Shown here piece by piece: positions 17,594-26,651 of a stretch of 64,000 nt of DNA (position 1 is its first letter; each line of letters begins with the position of its first letter). The position numbers and the translations under genes were made by a program. Origin of the DNA: DATJBF01 sp035516795 (GTDB taxonomy: Bacteria > Verrucomicrobiota > Verrucomicrobiia > Palsa-1439); assembly GCA_035516795.1 (NCBI GenBank), contig DATIZX010000079.1, forward strand, positions 1-64,000, read 5' to 3'. A model generated the notes under the pieces. That model did no database searches. It had not been told where the DNA came from and saw only the letters and a list, made by a program, of their open reading frames with translations.

Positions 17594-17862
17594 TCAAGCA
17601 CGTGTCCGATACTATTTCCAGCTTGGCCGCCCCACTCCGCTCGGCAGTAGTAGGTCTTGCCATCTGTTCCTTGGACCGGTCGGAGTTTGTTTCTCAGAAC
17701 CAACGAATCCACCGCCGTCTGTACCTCGGAAATCGACTGCTGCAAACGCTGTTCTAGGAACCACCACGCAATGATTCCATCCAAAGTATCCTTTGCACCA
17801 GGATTGGCATCAAGATGCCCGAGAATGGCTTCCTCAAGACTTGTATCAATGTTGGATTCCAT
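17587..17862 (-). CDS. Small winged-helix-like hypothetical, first gene of the eCIS operon
   Basis: A 91-residue protein beginning MESNIDTSLEEAILGHLDAN and containing TLDGIIAWWFLEQRLQQSIS and EVQTAVDSLVLRNKLRPVQG, ending in a Tyr/Cys segment YYCRAEWGG. The helix pattern with a final beta hairpin suggests a winged-helix fold, but I recognise no named family. ATG 17862 is used rather than the upstream TTG 17892 because the sigma-54 promoter at 17886-17904 would start transcription near 17877. Its gene overlaps the NusG-like gene. It may be a regulator or sensor for the operon; this is only inference. Confidence 0.6.
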   Translation of the reverse strand: MESNIDTSLEEAILGHLDANPGAKDTLDGIIAWWFLEQRLQQSISEVQTAVDSLVLRNKLRPVQGTDGKTYYCRAEWGGQAGNSIGHVLEC

Positions 17863-17885
17863 AGTTGGCTCGCCTACAAGGCGCA

Positions 17886-17904
17886 TTAGCAACCAGTGTG
17901 CCGA
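17886..17904 (-). promoter_or_regulatory. Sigma-54 (-24/-12) promoter of the eCIS operon
   Basis: On the minus strand the sequence reads CGGCAC-ACTGG-TTGCT. The invariant GG (17902-17901) and GC (17890-17889) are separated by exactly ten bases, as needed for RpoN. It is in the 166-base gap between the activator gene and the first operon gene, and the neighbouring regulator has the GAFTGA loop needed to act with sigma-54. Transcription should start about 12 bases downstream of the GC. Confidence 0.75.
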
Positions 17905-18026
17905 CCGAAATTGCTGCGGTTTTTGTGGCCGCGGTCGTGCAAGGTGGATGAATTTGTCCTGCCACCACGATGCTCAGCCTGTGGAGACCCGTTCGTTTAC
18001 AGGAGATTTGCCAAGGATGTTTTTGT

Positions 18027-18037
18027 CGCAACTTGCG
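18027..18037 (-). promoter_or_regulatory. Candidate activator binding site (inverted repeat)
   Basis: CGCAA-C-TTGCG is a perfect five-base inverted repeat about 130 bases upstream of the -24 element, the usual distance for an enhancer-binding protein site. Only one copy was seen, so the assignment to the Fis-type helix-turn-helix of the adjacent activator is tentative. Confidence 0.35.
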
Positions 18038-18058
18038 CGGGCGATTATCCTAGATGAT

Positions 18059-19468
18059 TCACGAGAAGGCGGCGGACGGCACCGTGATATCGTGTTTCTT
18101 CATCAGCTGCCAGAAAGCGCGTCGGTTCTTCTTTGCCGCAGTTGCGGCCCGGGTGATGTTGCCATCGTAGGCCAACAATAATTCCCGAATATACTTATAC
18201 TCAAAATCTGCAATGACTTTCGCTTTCAAACTTTTGAATGAAGTGTCTGGCGTCGCCGCGAGTGTTGAGGGCAGCAGAATGTCTTCGCACCCAATCGTCG
18301 GATGGTCGGACAGGATCAGAGCGCGTTCGATGGTGTTCTCCAATTCTCGCACGTTTCCCGGCCAGTCATAGGACATGAGCTTTTGCATGGCGAGCCTTGA
18401 CAAAGCCGGCAAAGGTTTCCGTAACTCCGACGCATACTTGGTCAATAGATGCCTTACGAGCGGCGGGATGTCTTCTTTCCGGTGACGCAATGCTGGAAGT
18501 GATATTGGAATGACGTTCAGCCGGTAATACAGGTCGGCACGAAAACGGCCGGAACGTACGGCCTCCTCAAACTTGATGTTGGAAGCTGCCAAGACCCGAA
18601 CGTCCGCCTTGCGGGTCTTGCAGGAACCGAGGGGACGAAATTCTTTCTCTTGGACGAAACGTAGCAGCTTCGCCTGCGATGGTAACGGCAGAGCATCAAT
18701 TTCGTCCAAGAACATGGTGCCTCCATCGGATTCGGAAATCAACCCGGCAGCTGAGGAAGTTGCTCCCGTAAAGGCACCCTCCGCGTGGCCAAACAATTCA
18801 TTTTCAACAAGTTCAGCCGGTAACGCGCCGCAGTTGACCGGAATGAATGGCTTGTCTGACCGTGGACTAAGATAGTGTATCGCACGAGCGAACATCTCTT
18901 TGCCGGTGCCTGTTTCGCCACCAATCAGTATGCTCACATCACATTGCGCCAGTTTGGGTATTTTCCGGATTTCCTGGAGCAGCAGACTGCTTTCGCCTAC
19001 AAACTGCCTGAGACCAAGCTGCTCCTTCAAATGGCCCCAAAGCGATTCGCTTTTGCCAACGTGCTGCAATAGTCGAAGCAGGCGCGGAATGACGTCGATT
19101 GCCCGAAGGGGAGTCAGAATGAAATCGGCCACTTCGGATTCGAACAGGTTTTGCAAGGGCTGTGCTTCGACAGCCTCAGCGATCAGAACGATCGGGGCAG
19201 ATCTCAACTTTTCGAAAATCTGAAGGATTGCATTTGGGGGCAGCCTGAGGGCTTCCGCCGGTAGACAAACCAACACTAGGTCTGCGGGATTGCCCGAGTT
19301 GCGCGGGAATTCAAACAAAGCGCTTGGCCGCCTAAGCCCATCTACATGCAAGACGATCTCAGCCATCTCGAAATCGCATAACGACGACGCTTCCAGAATG
19401 CGCTTTAAAGAGCAAACCAATTCTCCACCACCCGGGAAACTCAGCACTATTACTCTCGCCCGTTTCAT
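18059..19468 (-). CDS. Sigma-54-dependent transcriptional activator (bacterial enhancer-binding protein)
   Basis: A 469-residue NtrC-family regulator. Residues 1-137 look like a receiver fold, but the strand that should carry the phosphorylated Asp reads LVLVCLP, so the domain is probably a pseudo-receiver not controlled by phosphorylation. The central AAA+ domain has Walker A GGETGTGK (183-190), the sigma-54 contact loop GAFTGA (231-236), Walker B GGTMFLDEID and the RADLYYRLNV segment. The C-terminus has a Fis-type helix-turn-helix (NITRAATAAKKNRRAFWQLM). AAGGAG precedes the ATG. It is transcribed toward the eCIS operon, which starts with a matching -24/-12 promoter, so it most likely controls it. 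Confidence 0.92.
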   Translation of the reverse strand: MKRARVIVLSFPGGGELVCSLKRILEASSLCDFEMAEIVLHVDGLRRPSALFEFPRNSGNPADLVLVCLPAEALRLPPNAILQIFEKLRSAPIVLIAEAVEAQPLQNLFESEVADFILTPLRAIDVIPRLLRLLQHVGKSESLWGHLKEQLGLRQFVGESSLLLQEIRKIPKLAQCDVSILIGGETGTGKEMFARAIHYLSPRSDKPFIPVNCGALPAELVENELFGHAEGAFTGATSSAAGLISESDGGTMFLDEIDALPLPSQAKLLRFVQEKEFRPLGSCKTRKADVRVLAASNIKFEEAVRSGRFRADLYYRLNVIPISLPALRHRKEDIPPLVRHLLTKYASELRKPLPALSRLAMQKLMSYDWPGNVRELENTIERALILSDHPTIGCEDILLPSTLAATPDTSFKSLKAKVIADFEYKYIRELLLAYDGNITRAATAAKKNRRAFWQLMKKHDITVPSAAFS

Positions 19469-19512
19469 TCAAATCTCCTTTCGCAGGGAATCCGTGTCGT
19501 TCGCAACTCTGG

Positions 19513-19883
19513 TCAGGCACGCGTCAAACAGCAGTTGCTCCCACAAGATTCTTCGTCATCGAAATACCTGGGTAGCCCTTGTCCGTTTTACACGCGATAC
19601 AGGGAAGCGAAAGATCCCAGGCCACTTCGAAGGAACCATTCCTTGCACCGGGGCTGTAAGAGTGCAAGAGCCGCGGACCAAAGCCTGATCGACCAGAACG
19701 GGTTGCAATTGGAACCGTCATCGAGCCCGTGCAGGTCACTGAATTGATTGCGAACTTTTCGCCAATGCTTTGCAGGCCTCCGCCGCCTTTGGGAAGGTTT
19801 ATGGTGGGCGGCGCGAGCCGCTCATTGCCACTCCCTGACTTCTTCGCCTCTGCCCGTTGCCCGGAGTCTTGTTGCACAGGCAC
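19513..19883 (-). pseudogene. Truncated, frameshifted SpvB/TcB-like insecticidal toxin N-terminus
   Basis: From GTG 19883 (with AAGGAG ten bases upstream) the frame encodes an N-terminus typical of SpvB/TcaC/TcB toxin subunits: APPTINLPKGGGGLQSIGEK, TGSMTVPIATRSGRSGFGP and WDLSLPCIACKTDKG. At 19575-19577 the family pattern continues only after loss of one base: the shifted frame gives LPRYFDDEES, as expected after KTDKG. Homology then stops and a stop codon follows at 19513-19515. Full-length SpvB-type proteins run to hundreds or thousands of residues, so this is a remnant of about 115 codons. It abuts the eCIS activator gene, suggesting an adjacent Tc-type toxin locus was lost. Confidence 0.8.
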
Positions 19884-20458
19884 GACCTTGCGTCTCCTTT
19901 AAGACTTAGGTACTAGTTCGTCTGCCCTACCTGCATGCTAACGCCTCATAGTGCGCTGGCCTGTCCTTCAATGGTTGAGCGGCCTTGGTCTCTTCACGAG
20001 ACCGTCAATCATCTGATTGATTGCGATTAGAAACTTAGGTGCTCGCGCGGTGGGAGGAAGCGAACTTGGCCTTCTCGCCCATGGGGCCCTGGTGCCCCTT
20101 AAACGACCAGTGACTTGCCTGCCTAAATTCTCTCGCCTATTCGACCGTTTACGCTTCGACTAGCTCGGAATCAAGCAAAAAGGAATGTCGATGGGGCTTT
20201 TGCCACCGATCGGCTCAATTCCGCCGATTTGTGCCCATTTTCAGTGGAAATCTGTCAAACTCGCGGTTCGAGGTGCTAGGGAAATTGTCAGGGAAAGTGC
20301 ACTGACGGATTCTGATAGGGTCATGCCGGATAGTGATTGAATACTGGCGAATAGTGTTGCAGAAGAAGAGAAGCAACGAAATCCGAGGATTTTTGACAAT
20401 CTTTTGTTTCGTGCGCAGGGTGAAAGAGTTGTGATGATCGTCACAGTTGTTTGACGAC
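19884..20458. other. Gene-free region with small hairpins at the island edge
   Basis: No convincing coding frame is seen. Two adjacent perfect hairpins occur: GGTCTC-TTCAC-GAGACC (19987-20003) and CAATCA-TC-TGATTG (20006-20019). The motif ACTTAGGT followed by A/G-CT is found twice about 130 bases apart (near 19906 and 20034). Part of it is upstream of the toxin remnant and may contain that gene's dead promoter. The stretch from about 20200 to 20450 is more A/T-rich than its surroundings. Confidence 0.4.
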
Positions 20459-20482
20459 GTTCGATTCCGACACCCGCCTCCA
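20459..20482 (+). other. tRNA 3'-end-like sequence, possible attachment-site remnant
   Basis: GTTCGATTCCGACACCCGCC plus TCCA looks like the T-loop, acceptor strand and CCA of a tRNA gene. The bases before it do not pair as a T stem and no other tRNA arms are present, so it is not a functional tRNA. Partial tRNA 3' ends of this size are what tyrosine recombinases leave at the far side of an integrated island. It lies between the eCIS/toxin block and the glycosidase genes. Interpretation is inference. Confidence 0.35.
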
Positions 20483-20557
20483 ACCTCTATCCCAATCACT
20501 ACAAGGCTTGGCAGTCAACGCTGTGTTCAATCTTGAATTGCCAAACAGCGTGCGTGA

Positions 20558-20571
20558 TACCAAAAGTGGTA
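20558..20571. promoter_or_regulatory. Inverted repeat upstream of the glycosidase operon
   Basis: TACCA-AAAG-TGGTA is a perfect 5-4-5 inverted repeat 160 bases before the GH2-GH35-GH27 gene. It could be an operator for sugar-dependent control. The same segment read on the minus strand also resembles the end region of verrucomicrobial integrase genes as I remember them, so it may instead be part of an old integration site. Confidence 0.3.
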
Positions 20572-20732
20572 CCATTTCGCTTTTTGACGGGTGCGGCACG
20601 TCGTCACCCTTCCAGCCGTACTTATAGCAACACCTGAACAATTAGCCACTCTCGTTGTCCTTGCCGAATGACACGACGGCCGGGACAAAAGCGTTGTAAA
20701 AGCCCTCTTCAATTCAGTACAACGGGAGCAGA

Positions 20733-23700
20733 GTGCTACCGCGGAGTTCAAAGAGCAAACAGGTCGGGGCGATCATGTGCGGAACGGTATTCGCCATCAG
20801 CGCGGTTGCCGCGGCCTCAATTTCAGGACGCGTCGACATGGATCTGAATTCTGACTGGAAGTTTATCCGCCAAGACTTGCGTGCGGCCGAGGCAGTCGCG
20901 TTCGATGACTCGCAGTGGCAGGCGGTACAACTTCCCCATACGTGGAACAACATCGATGGCCAGGATGGGGGCGACGATTATTACCGGGGCGTCGGCTGGT
21001 ATCGACGTCATCTGAAAATTGATCCACAAGAAGCTGGCAAGAGTTTCTTCCTGAGGTTTGGCGCGGCGTCAACCGTGGCCGATCTGTTCGTTAACGGCCA
21101 GCGCGCAGGGTCTCACCACGGCGCGTTTGCCACGTTTTGTTTTGACGTGACCCCACTGCTGCACGTGGGTGAAGACAATGTGATTGCCGTCAAAGTCAAC
21201 AACGCACCCAACGAGAACATCGCGCCGCTCAGCGGCGATTTCACCGTTTTTGGAGGTTTGTACCGGGAGGCGCACCTGTTGGTCCTCGATAAGCTTTCCG
21301 TAACTCCGTTGGACGATGCTGCCTCTGGCGTTTACATCACTCAAACCAATGTCAGCGCGACGTCGGCTGAGTTGGAAATACGGACCCGGCTGCGCAACGA
21401 TTACGACACGCCCAAGATTCCCGTTGTGCGCTGCCGCATCACGGATGCGAATGGAAAGATTGTTCGTCTCCTTGCTGCGAAACAGAAAGTACCAGCTCGC
21501 AGTTCCGCGGACGTCATTCAACACATTCTTATCCTCCGCCCACATTTGTGGAACGGGCGAATTGATCCCTACCTGTATCACGTAACAATTGAGGTCAGCG
21601 ACGGACGCCGCATTGCCGACACGGTGAACGAACCGCTGGGTCTGCGCTATTTTCGGGTCGATCCCGACAAGGGATTTTTCCTCAACGGCCGTCATTATCC
21701 ACTGTACGGAGTCAACCGGCATCAGGATCGACTCAATAAAGGATGGGCCATCGGCCCTGCGGAGCACGATGAGGATTTCCGGTTGATCAAGGAACTCGGT
21801 TGTACTGCGGTGCGTCTGGCGCATTACCAACACGCGCAATATTTTTACGATTTGTGCGATCGCGGCGGCATGATCGTGTGGGCCGAGCTGCCACTGGTCA
21901 ACGCCATTGGACCGTCGGCTGCCTTTGCGAACAACGCTCGGGCCCAGTTGACCGAATTGGTGAAACAGAATTTCAATCATCCTTCCATCATCTTTTGGAG
22001 TCTGTTCAACGAATTGCATTCCCGGGCTTCCTGGAACGATGCCCCGGCCCACTGGGATTTGGTTCCCGAACTGAACAAGCTCGTCAAACAACTCGATCCC
22101 ACCCGTCTCACCACCGCGGCCGCTGTCATCCGGCCGGACGACCGGCTCAACCAGGTTACCGATGTCATGGCGTTCAACCGGTACTCTGGTTGGTATTTTG
22201 GCGCGCCAACGTATTGGCCGACCACTCTCGACGAATTGCGCCAGAAATTGCCCGGCCGGGCGATCGGCATCAGCGAATACGGTGCTGGCGCCAGTGTCGA
22301 GCAGCACGAATCGAATCCCCACCAACCCAAGCCCGACAGTTCCTGGCATCCGGAAGAATGGCAGTGCACGGTTCACGAGGCTGCTTGGAAAGCCATGAAG
22401 CAGCGGCCGTGGTTATGGTGCACCTTCATCTGGAATATGTTCGATTTCGCCGTGGACAGCCGCAATGAGGGAGATCATCCCGGCCGTAACGACAAGGGGC
22501 TTGTCACTTACGACCGCAAAACGAAGAAAGATGCCTTCTACTGGTACAAGGCCAACTGGACCACTGCGCCGTTCGTCCATATTACCAGCCAGCGTTACAC
22601 CAACCGCACCGCCGCGACCACGCCTGTGAAAGTCTACTCCAACTGTGAGTCTGTAGAACTTCGCGTCAATGGGGTGTCAAAGGGTTCGCTCCGCTCCGAT
22701 GACCATATCTTCTTATGGAATAGCGTGACGCTGCGCGAGGGGGACAACCGCATCGAAGCGATCGGCCAAAGCGCGAACAGACAATATCACGATTCGTGCG
22801 GGTGGACGTACACGCCCCCCCTCGTTCAGGAAGGGAAGGTTGTTCGATTCCCGCACCCCGAGCGCATCCGTTATGACGGGCAATGCCTGACCATCGACGG
22901 CAAGGATATTCTGATTTACAGCGGCTCCTTTCATTACTTTCGGTGTCCGCAACCATTGTGGCGTGATCGGTTCCGCAAAATCAAGGAGGCCGGCTTCAAT
23001 GCCGTGGAGACGTACGTGCCGTGGAACTGGTACGAGCGCGACCAACCGGCAGGACCAGACGATTTCTCAAAATTCGACTTCAGCGATTTGAAGGCTTGGC
23101 TGGAGATGGCTCACGAAGAATTCGGCCTCTACACGATCATTCGTCCCGGGCCGTACATTTGTGCCGAGTGGGACGGGGGCGGGTTCCCGCGTTGGCTGCT
23201 GACATTGAAACCGGCCCAAGCCAAGCGGCATGTCTGGTTGCGCAGCGATGACCCCGGATACCTCGCATGGTCGAAACACTGGTTCGACGCTGTGTGTCCG
23301 GTGGTTGCCGCCGAACAAGTTACGCGCAAACCGAAAGGACATGGCGGCGTCATCTTGTTCCAAATCGAGAACGAATACGATTTGTACAAAGGGGTACCCG
23401 AGAGAGCACGCTTCAATTACCTTCGCGCCCTCTACGATTGCGCTGTCGCAGACGGAATCGAGGTTCCGATATTCACCTGCTGGACGAAACAGTGCCGCCG
23501 CAGCAATGACGAACGGCTGCACAACGTTTTCGACGGTTCCAATATGTATCCGCGCTGGAACATGAAGGCGGTGGAAGAACGCCTGCATGCGTTGCGGCTC
23601 GCGCAACCCGACGCGCCCGTGATCGTTCCCGAATTGCAGGGCGGCTGGTTCGCACAGGTCGGCCATCAACTCAGCGAGGATCAGGAGGGAATCGATGCGA

Positions 23701-26576
23701 CGCAAATCAATCACCTGACGCTGCTTAATCTCCAGGAAGGCACAACGATTCTGAATTACTACATGCTGTTCGGCGGCTCGAACTTCGGCGACTGGGCCTC
23801 GCGCGATCAGCTTTCGACTTACGATTACTTTGCCCCGATTCGGGAACCCGGCGGGGTCGGCGACAAATATCTGGCAGTAAAAGCCATCGGTCTGATGCTT
23901 CTCAAACACGGTGCGAGTCTGGCCCGGTCCAGAATAATTCCGTGCGAAGTCGAGGCTTCCCAGAAAGACGTGAACTTCGCCATCCGTCGCGGATCCGCGA
24001 GAGACACATTTGTGTTCTGCCGCAATCGCTCGCGAACCAAAGCATTGCATGGTTCAGCAACTGTCAAGTCAGACGAGGGAGATGTACTGCGGTTTGACTA
24101 CGACCTTGCGCCTGGCGGATTCAAGATTCTCTACCTTCCTGCCGGTGTGACGAATGCGACCGCGGGCGAGTGGCTGCCGAAGCCCGCTGCGCCACCTGAA
24201 AGGCTGATGGACATACCCGCCTCGGTGCGAATCAAGACAGCACTGAAGCGGTTTGACCAGGATGGCCGCGATTGGGTGTCGGTCAAAAACGAAGAGTCGT
24301 TGCCAGCCCTTGGTGTGAATGATTCCCGTTTTGTCCTTTACCGGACAGAATTTCAACTCACGCCAGAACAGTTGCAGAAGTTCCGCTATTTGGCTCTCGA
24401 CCTTTCTGCTCCCGACAAGGTTGTGTTGGCGGTGAATGGCAAAATCATGGTGCCGAGTGAGTTGTCGGTAGACGTAGGGAGAGCCCTGCACGTTGGCGCC
24501 AATGAATTGCTCGCGCTGTACGAAAACCGCGGACAATCAAACTTCGGTCCGTCGATGGCCGACCTGCCCGGTATCCGCGCGGCAGCGCTGATTCTGCATA
24601 CAGATGGCAGCACGCCGCTGAAGAATTGGCACGCGAAGCTGGTCAGCGGACAATTCGATGGCATGGAATTGAAACTGGAACTCGCCCGAAAACTCGCAGG
24701 CGTCGCTGAAAATTGGTGGAGCAGCGACGTTGCGAGAGCCGGTTGGAGCCGGGTCGATTTGGACACGACCGAGACTGTCGCCCGCAAGGGGAAGGAAGCC
24801 CCCTTAGGCACTCCGGAAGCGCTGGCCACATGGTATCGAATGGAATTCGAATTGCCCAAACCACAAGCTAACGTGTGGGTCCCGTGGCGCTTGTTGCTGG
24901 ATTGCTCGGGCGGCGGTTTCATTTATCTGAACGGCCATGCGTTGGGACGCTATTGGGACGTTGGCCCGCAACGCGAGTATTATTTGCCCGAATGCTGGCT
25001 CAACTTTGGTGACGGCAAGACGAACATCGTAGCGTTGTGCCTGCGTCCCACAGAAAAGGGCGCCCTGCTGCGCGCGGCCGAAGTGTCGCCGTACGCGGAA
25101 TACGCCGAGCGCCGACAACCGCCCGTGGTCCTCACACCGAAACCGCCGGCGACGCCGCGCATCAACGGGCCGAAGGTTTTCGGTGTGCGCCCTGGTTCAC
25201 CGTTCTTGTTCACCATCTCCGCGACCGGCGAGCGGCCCATGGAGTTCTCAGTGGACGAGTTACCAAGCAGTCTGCGTTTGGACCCGACCACAGGACAGAT
25301 CACCGGTGTTTTGAGCGAGAAAGGCGAGCACGTCGTAACGTTACAGGCGAAAAACTCGCGAGGCGTTGCCGAGCGCAAGTTGCGAATCGTCGTTGGCGAT
25401 CGGATCGCCTTGACGCCGCCGATGGGCTGGAACAGTTGGAATTGCTGGGCGGGTTCAGTGGATCAAGACAAGGTGCTGCGCTCTGCGCGCGCGATGGTCG
25501 CTTCCGGCCTGGCGCAGCACGGTTGGACGTACATCAACATCGACGATACGTGGCAGGGCGAACGCGGTGGGCCATTCAACGCGATTCAACCGAATGAAAA
25601 ATTCCCGGACATAAAGGCGCTCTGTGACGAGATTCACCAGCTCGGACTCAAGGTCGGGATCTATTCCACGCCTTGGACCACGTCGTACGCGGGCCACTGC
25701 GGCGGGTCGGCAGAGAATGTGGAAGGCTTTTGGGGCGGCCCCCCCAAAGGGAAGATCGATTACAGCGGCAAAGTGCTGCCGCTGGCGGTCGGCAGGTATT
25801 CCTTCGCGACCAACGATGAGCAGCAATGGGCCGCGTGGGGGTTCGACTATTTGAAGTATGACTGGTATCCGAATTCCGTGCCGCAAACCCGGGAGATGGC
25901 CAAGGCGTTGCGGGCGAGTGGACGTGACATTGTTTTCAGCCTGTCCAACAGCGCTCCATTCAACCACGCGAAGGACTGGGCGCGGTCGGCCAATTCGTGG
26001 CGCACGACCGGTGATATTCGCGATTTGTGGCCGAACATGTCGGGGATTGGTTTCTCCCAGGACAAATGGGCACCGTTCGCCGGACCCGGCCATTGGAACG
26101 ATCCGGACATGCTGGTGGTGGGAGATGTCGGTTGGGGACCGCAACTGCATCCGAGCCGGCTGACTCCGGACGAGCAGTACACGCACATCAGCTTGTGGTG
26201 TCTCTTATCGGCCCCGCTGTTGCTCGGTTGTGATTTGGAACATTTGGATAAATTCACCCTCGGATTGCTGACCAACGACGAGGTGCTCGATGTTGACCAA
26301 GATCCGCTGGGCAAGCAAGCTGTGGCAGTAGCTTCTGACAGCAATTTCGCGGTATTCTCCAAACCGTTGGAAGACGGCTCGAAAGCGGTTGGCTTGTTCA
26401 ATCGAGATTTGGTGACCACGAAGATCACTGCGAGGTGGACCGATCTTGGTCTCACCAGCCGGCAAACCGTTCGAGACCTTTGGCGACAGAAGGATATCGG
26501 TGTGTTCGATGAAAAGTTTGAAGCCACAGTTCCCTCGCATGGAGTGGTGTTCGTCAAACTCACTCCTTCTCAATAA
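20733..26576 (+). CDS. Secreted GH2-GH35-GH27 triple glycoside hydrolase, 1947 aa
   Basis: One continuous frame joins three glycosidases. A signal peptide is followed by GH2 (about 35-690: sugar-binding, Ig-like and TIM domains) with acid/base Glu427 in LFNELH and nucleophile Glu515 in GISEYGAG. GH35 (about 700-1440) has RPGPYICAEW, Glu881 in QIENEY and Glu967 in PELQGGWF. After an Ig-like He_PIG-type linker (about 1460-1555), GH27 begins at LTPPMGWNSWNCW with nucleophile Asp1710 in YLKYDWY and acid/base Asp1761 in RTTGDI. All six expected catalytic acids are present. Probable activities are two beta-galactosidase-type domains and one alpha-galactosidase. GTG 20733 has GGGAG five bases upstream. 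The GH51 gene follows after 75 bases. Substrate is inferred to be a galactose-rich plant polymer. Confidence 0.9.
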   Translation: MLPRSSKSKQVGAIMCGTVFAISAVAAASISGRVDMDLNSDWKFIRQDLRAAEAVAFDDSQWQAVQLPHTWNNIDGQDGGDDYYRGVGWYRRHLKIDPQEAGKSFFLRFGAASTVADLFVNGQRAGSHHGAFATFCFDVTPLLHVGEDNVIAVKVNNAPNENIAPLSGDFTVFGGLYREAHLLVLDKLSVTPLDDAASGVYITQTNVSATSAELEIRTRLRNDYDTPKIPVVRCRITDANGKIVRLLAAKQKVPARSSADVIQHILILRPHLWNGRIDPYLYHVTIEVSDGRRIADTVNEPLGLRYFRVDPDKGFFLNGRHYPLYGVNRHQDRLNKGWAIGPAEHDEDFRLIKELGCTAVRLAHYQHAQYFYDLCDRGGMIVWAELPLVNAIGPSAAFANNARAQLTELVKQNFNHPSIIFWSLFNELHSRASWNDAPAHWDLVPELNKLVKQLDPTRLTTAAAVIRPDDRLNQVTDVMAFNRYSGWYFGAPTYWPTTLDELRQKLPGRAIGISEYGAGASVEQHESNPHQPKPDSSWHPEEWQCTVHEAAWKAMKQRPWLWCTFIWNMFDFAVDSRNEGDHPGRNDKGLVTYDRKTKKDAFYWYKANWTTAPFVHITSQRYTNRTAATTPVKVYSNCESVELRVNGVSKGSLRSDDHIFLWNSVTLREGDNRIEAIGQSANRQYHDSCGWTYTPPLVQEGKVVRFPHPERIRYDGQCLTIDGKDILIYSGSFHYFRCPQPLWRDRFRKIKEAGFNAVETYVPWNWYERDQPAGPDDFSKFDFSDLKAWLEMAHEEFGLYTIIRPGPYICAEWDGGGFPRWLLTLKPAQAKRHVWLRSDDPGYLAWSKHWFDAVCPVVAAEQVTRKPKGHGGVILFQIENEYDLYKGVPERARFNYLRALYDCAVADGIEVPIFTCWTKQCRRSNDERLHNVFDGSNMYPRWNMKAVEERLHALRLAQPDAPVIVPELQGGWFAQVGHQLSEDQEGIDATQINHLTLLNLQEGTTILNYYMLFGGSNFGDWASRDQLSTYDYFAPIREPGGVGDKYLAVKAIGLMLLKHGASLARSRIIPCEVEASQKDVNFAIRRGSARDTFVFCRNRSRTKALHGSATVKSDEGDVLRFDYDLAPGGFKILYLPAGVTNATAGEWLPKPAAPPERLMDIPASVRIKTALKRFDQDGRDWVSVKNEESLPALGVNDSRFVLYRTEFQLTPEQLQKFRYLALDLSAPDKVVLAVNGKIMVPSELSVDVGRALHVGANELLALYENRGQSNFGPSMADLPGIRAAALILHTDGSTPLKNWHAKLVSGQFDGMELKLELARKLAGVAENWWSSDVARAGWSRVDLDTTETVARKGKEAPLGTPEALATWYRMEFELPKPQANVWVPWRLLLDCSGGGFIYLNGHALGRYWDVGPQREYYLPECWLNFGDGKTNIVALCLRPTEKGALLRAAEVSPYAEYAERRQPPVVLTPKPPATPRINGPKVFGVRPGSPFLFTISATGERPMEFSVDELPSSLRLDPTTGQITGVLSEKGEHVVTLQAKNSRGVAERKLRIVVGDRIALTPPMGWNSWNCWAGSVDQDKVLRSARAMVASGLAQHGWTYINIDDTWQGERGGPFNAIQPNEKFPDIKALCDEIHQLGLKVGIYSTPWTTSYAGHCGGSAENVEGFWGGPPKGKIDYSGKVLPLAVGRYSFATNDEQQWAAWGFDYLKYDWYPNSVPQTREMAKALRASGRDIVFSLSNSAPFNHAKDWARSANSWRTTGDIRDLWPNMSGIGFSQDKWAPFAGPGHWNDPDMLVVGDVGWGPQLHPSRLTPDEQYTHISLWCLLSAPLLLGCDLEHLDKFTLGLLTNDEVLDVDQDPLGKQAVAVASDSNFAVFSKPLEDGSKAVGLFNRDLVTTKITARWTDLGLTSRQTVRDLWRQKDIGVFDEKFEATVPSHGVVFVKLTPSQ

Positions 26577-26651
26577 AACGTCGTTCTGAATTGACGCCGC
26601 AGTTCAATCCGATAAAGTTCGGGACGCATGAGCGCGCGCGCTGGGGAAGCA

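Noticed and set aside
20459..20482. A complete tRNA gene
   Set aside because: No D, anticodon or pairing T arm precedes the 3'-end-like sequence, so a functional tRNA is not supported.
19884..20732. CRISPR array or insertion sequence in the gene-free border
   Set aside because: No regularly spaced repeats, no terminal inverted repeats with transposase. Elsewhere in the window none was seen either.
20215..20751. Short minus-strand frames in the island border region
   Set aside because: No signal, domain or ribosome-binding site; they cross the tRNA-like remnant. I mention only the site itself.
21069..22376. Minus-strand 435-codon open frame
   Set aside because: Antisense to the GH2 domain, which has all expected catalytic motifs; no independent features.
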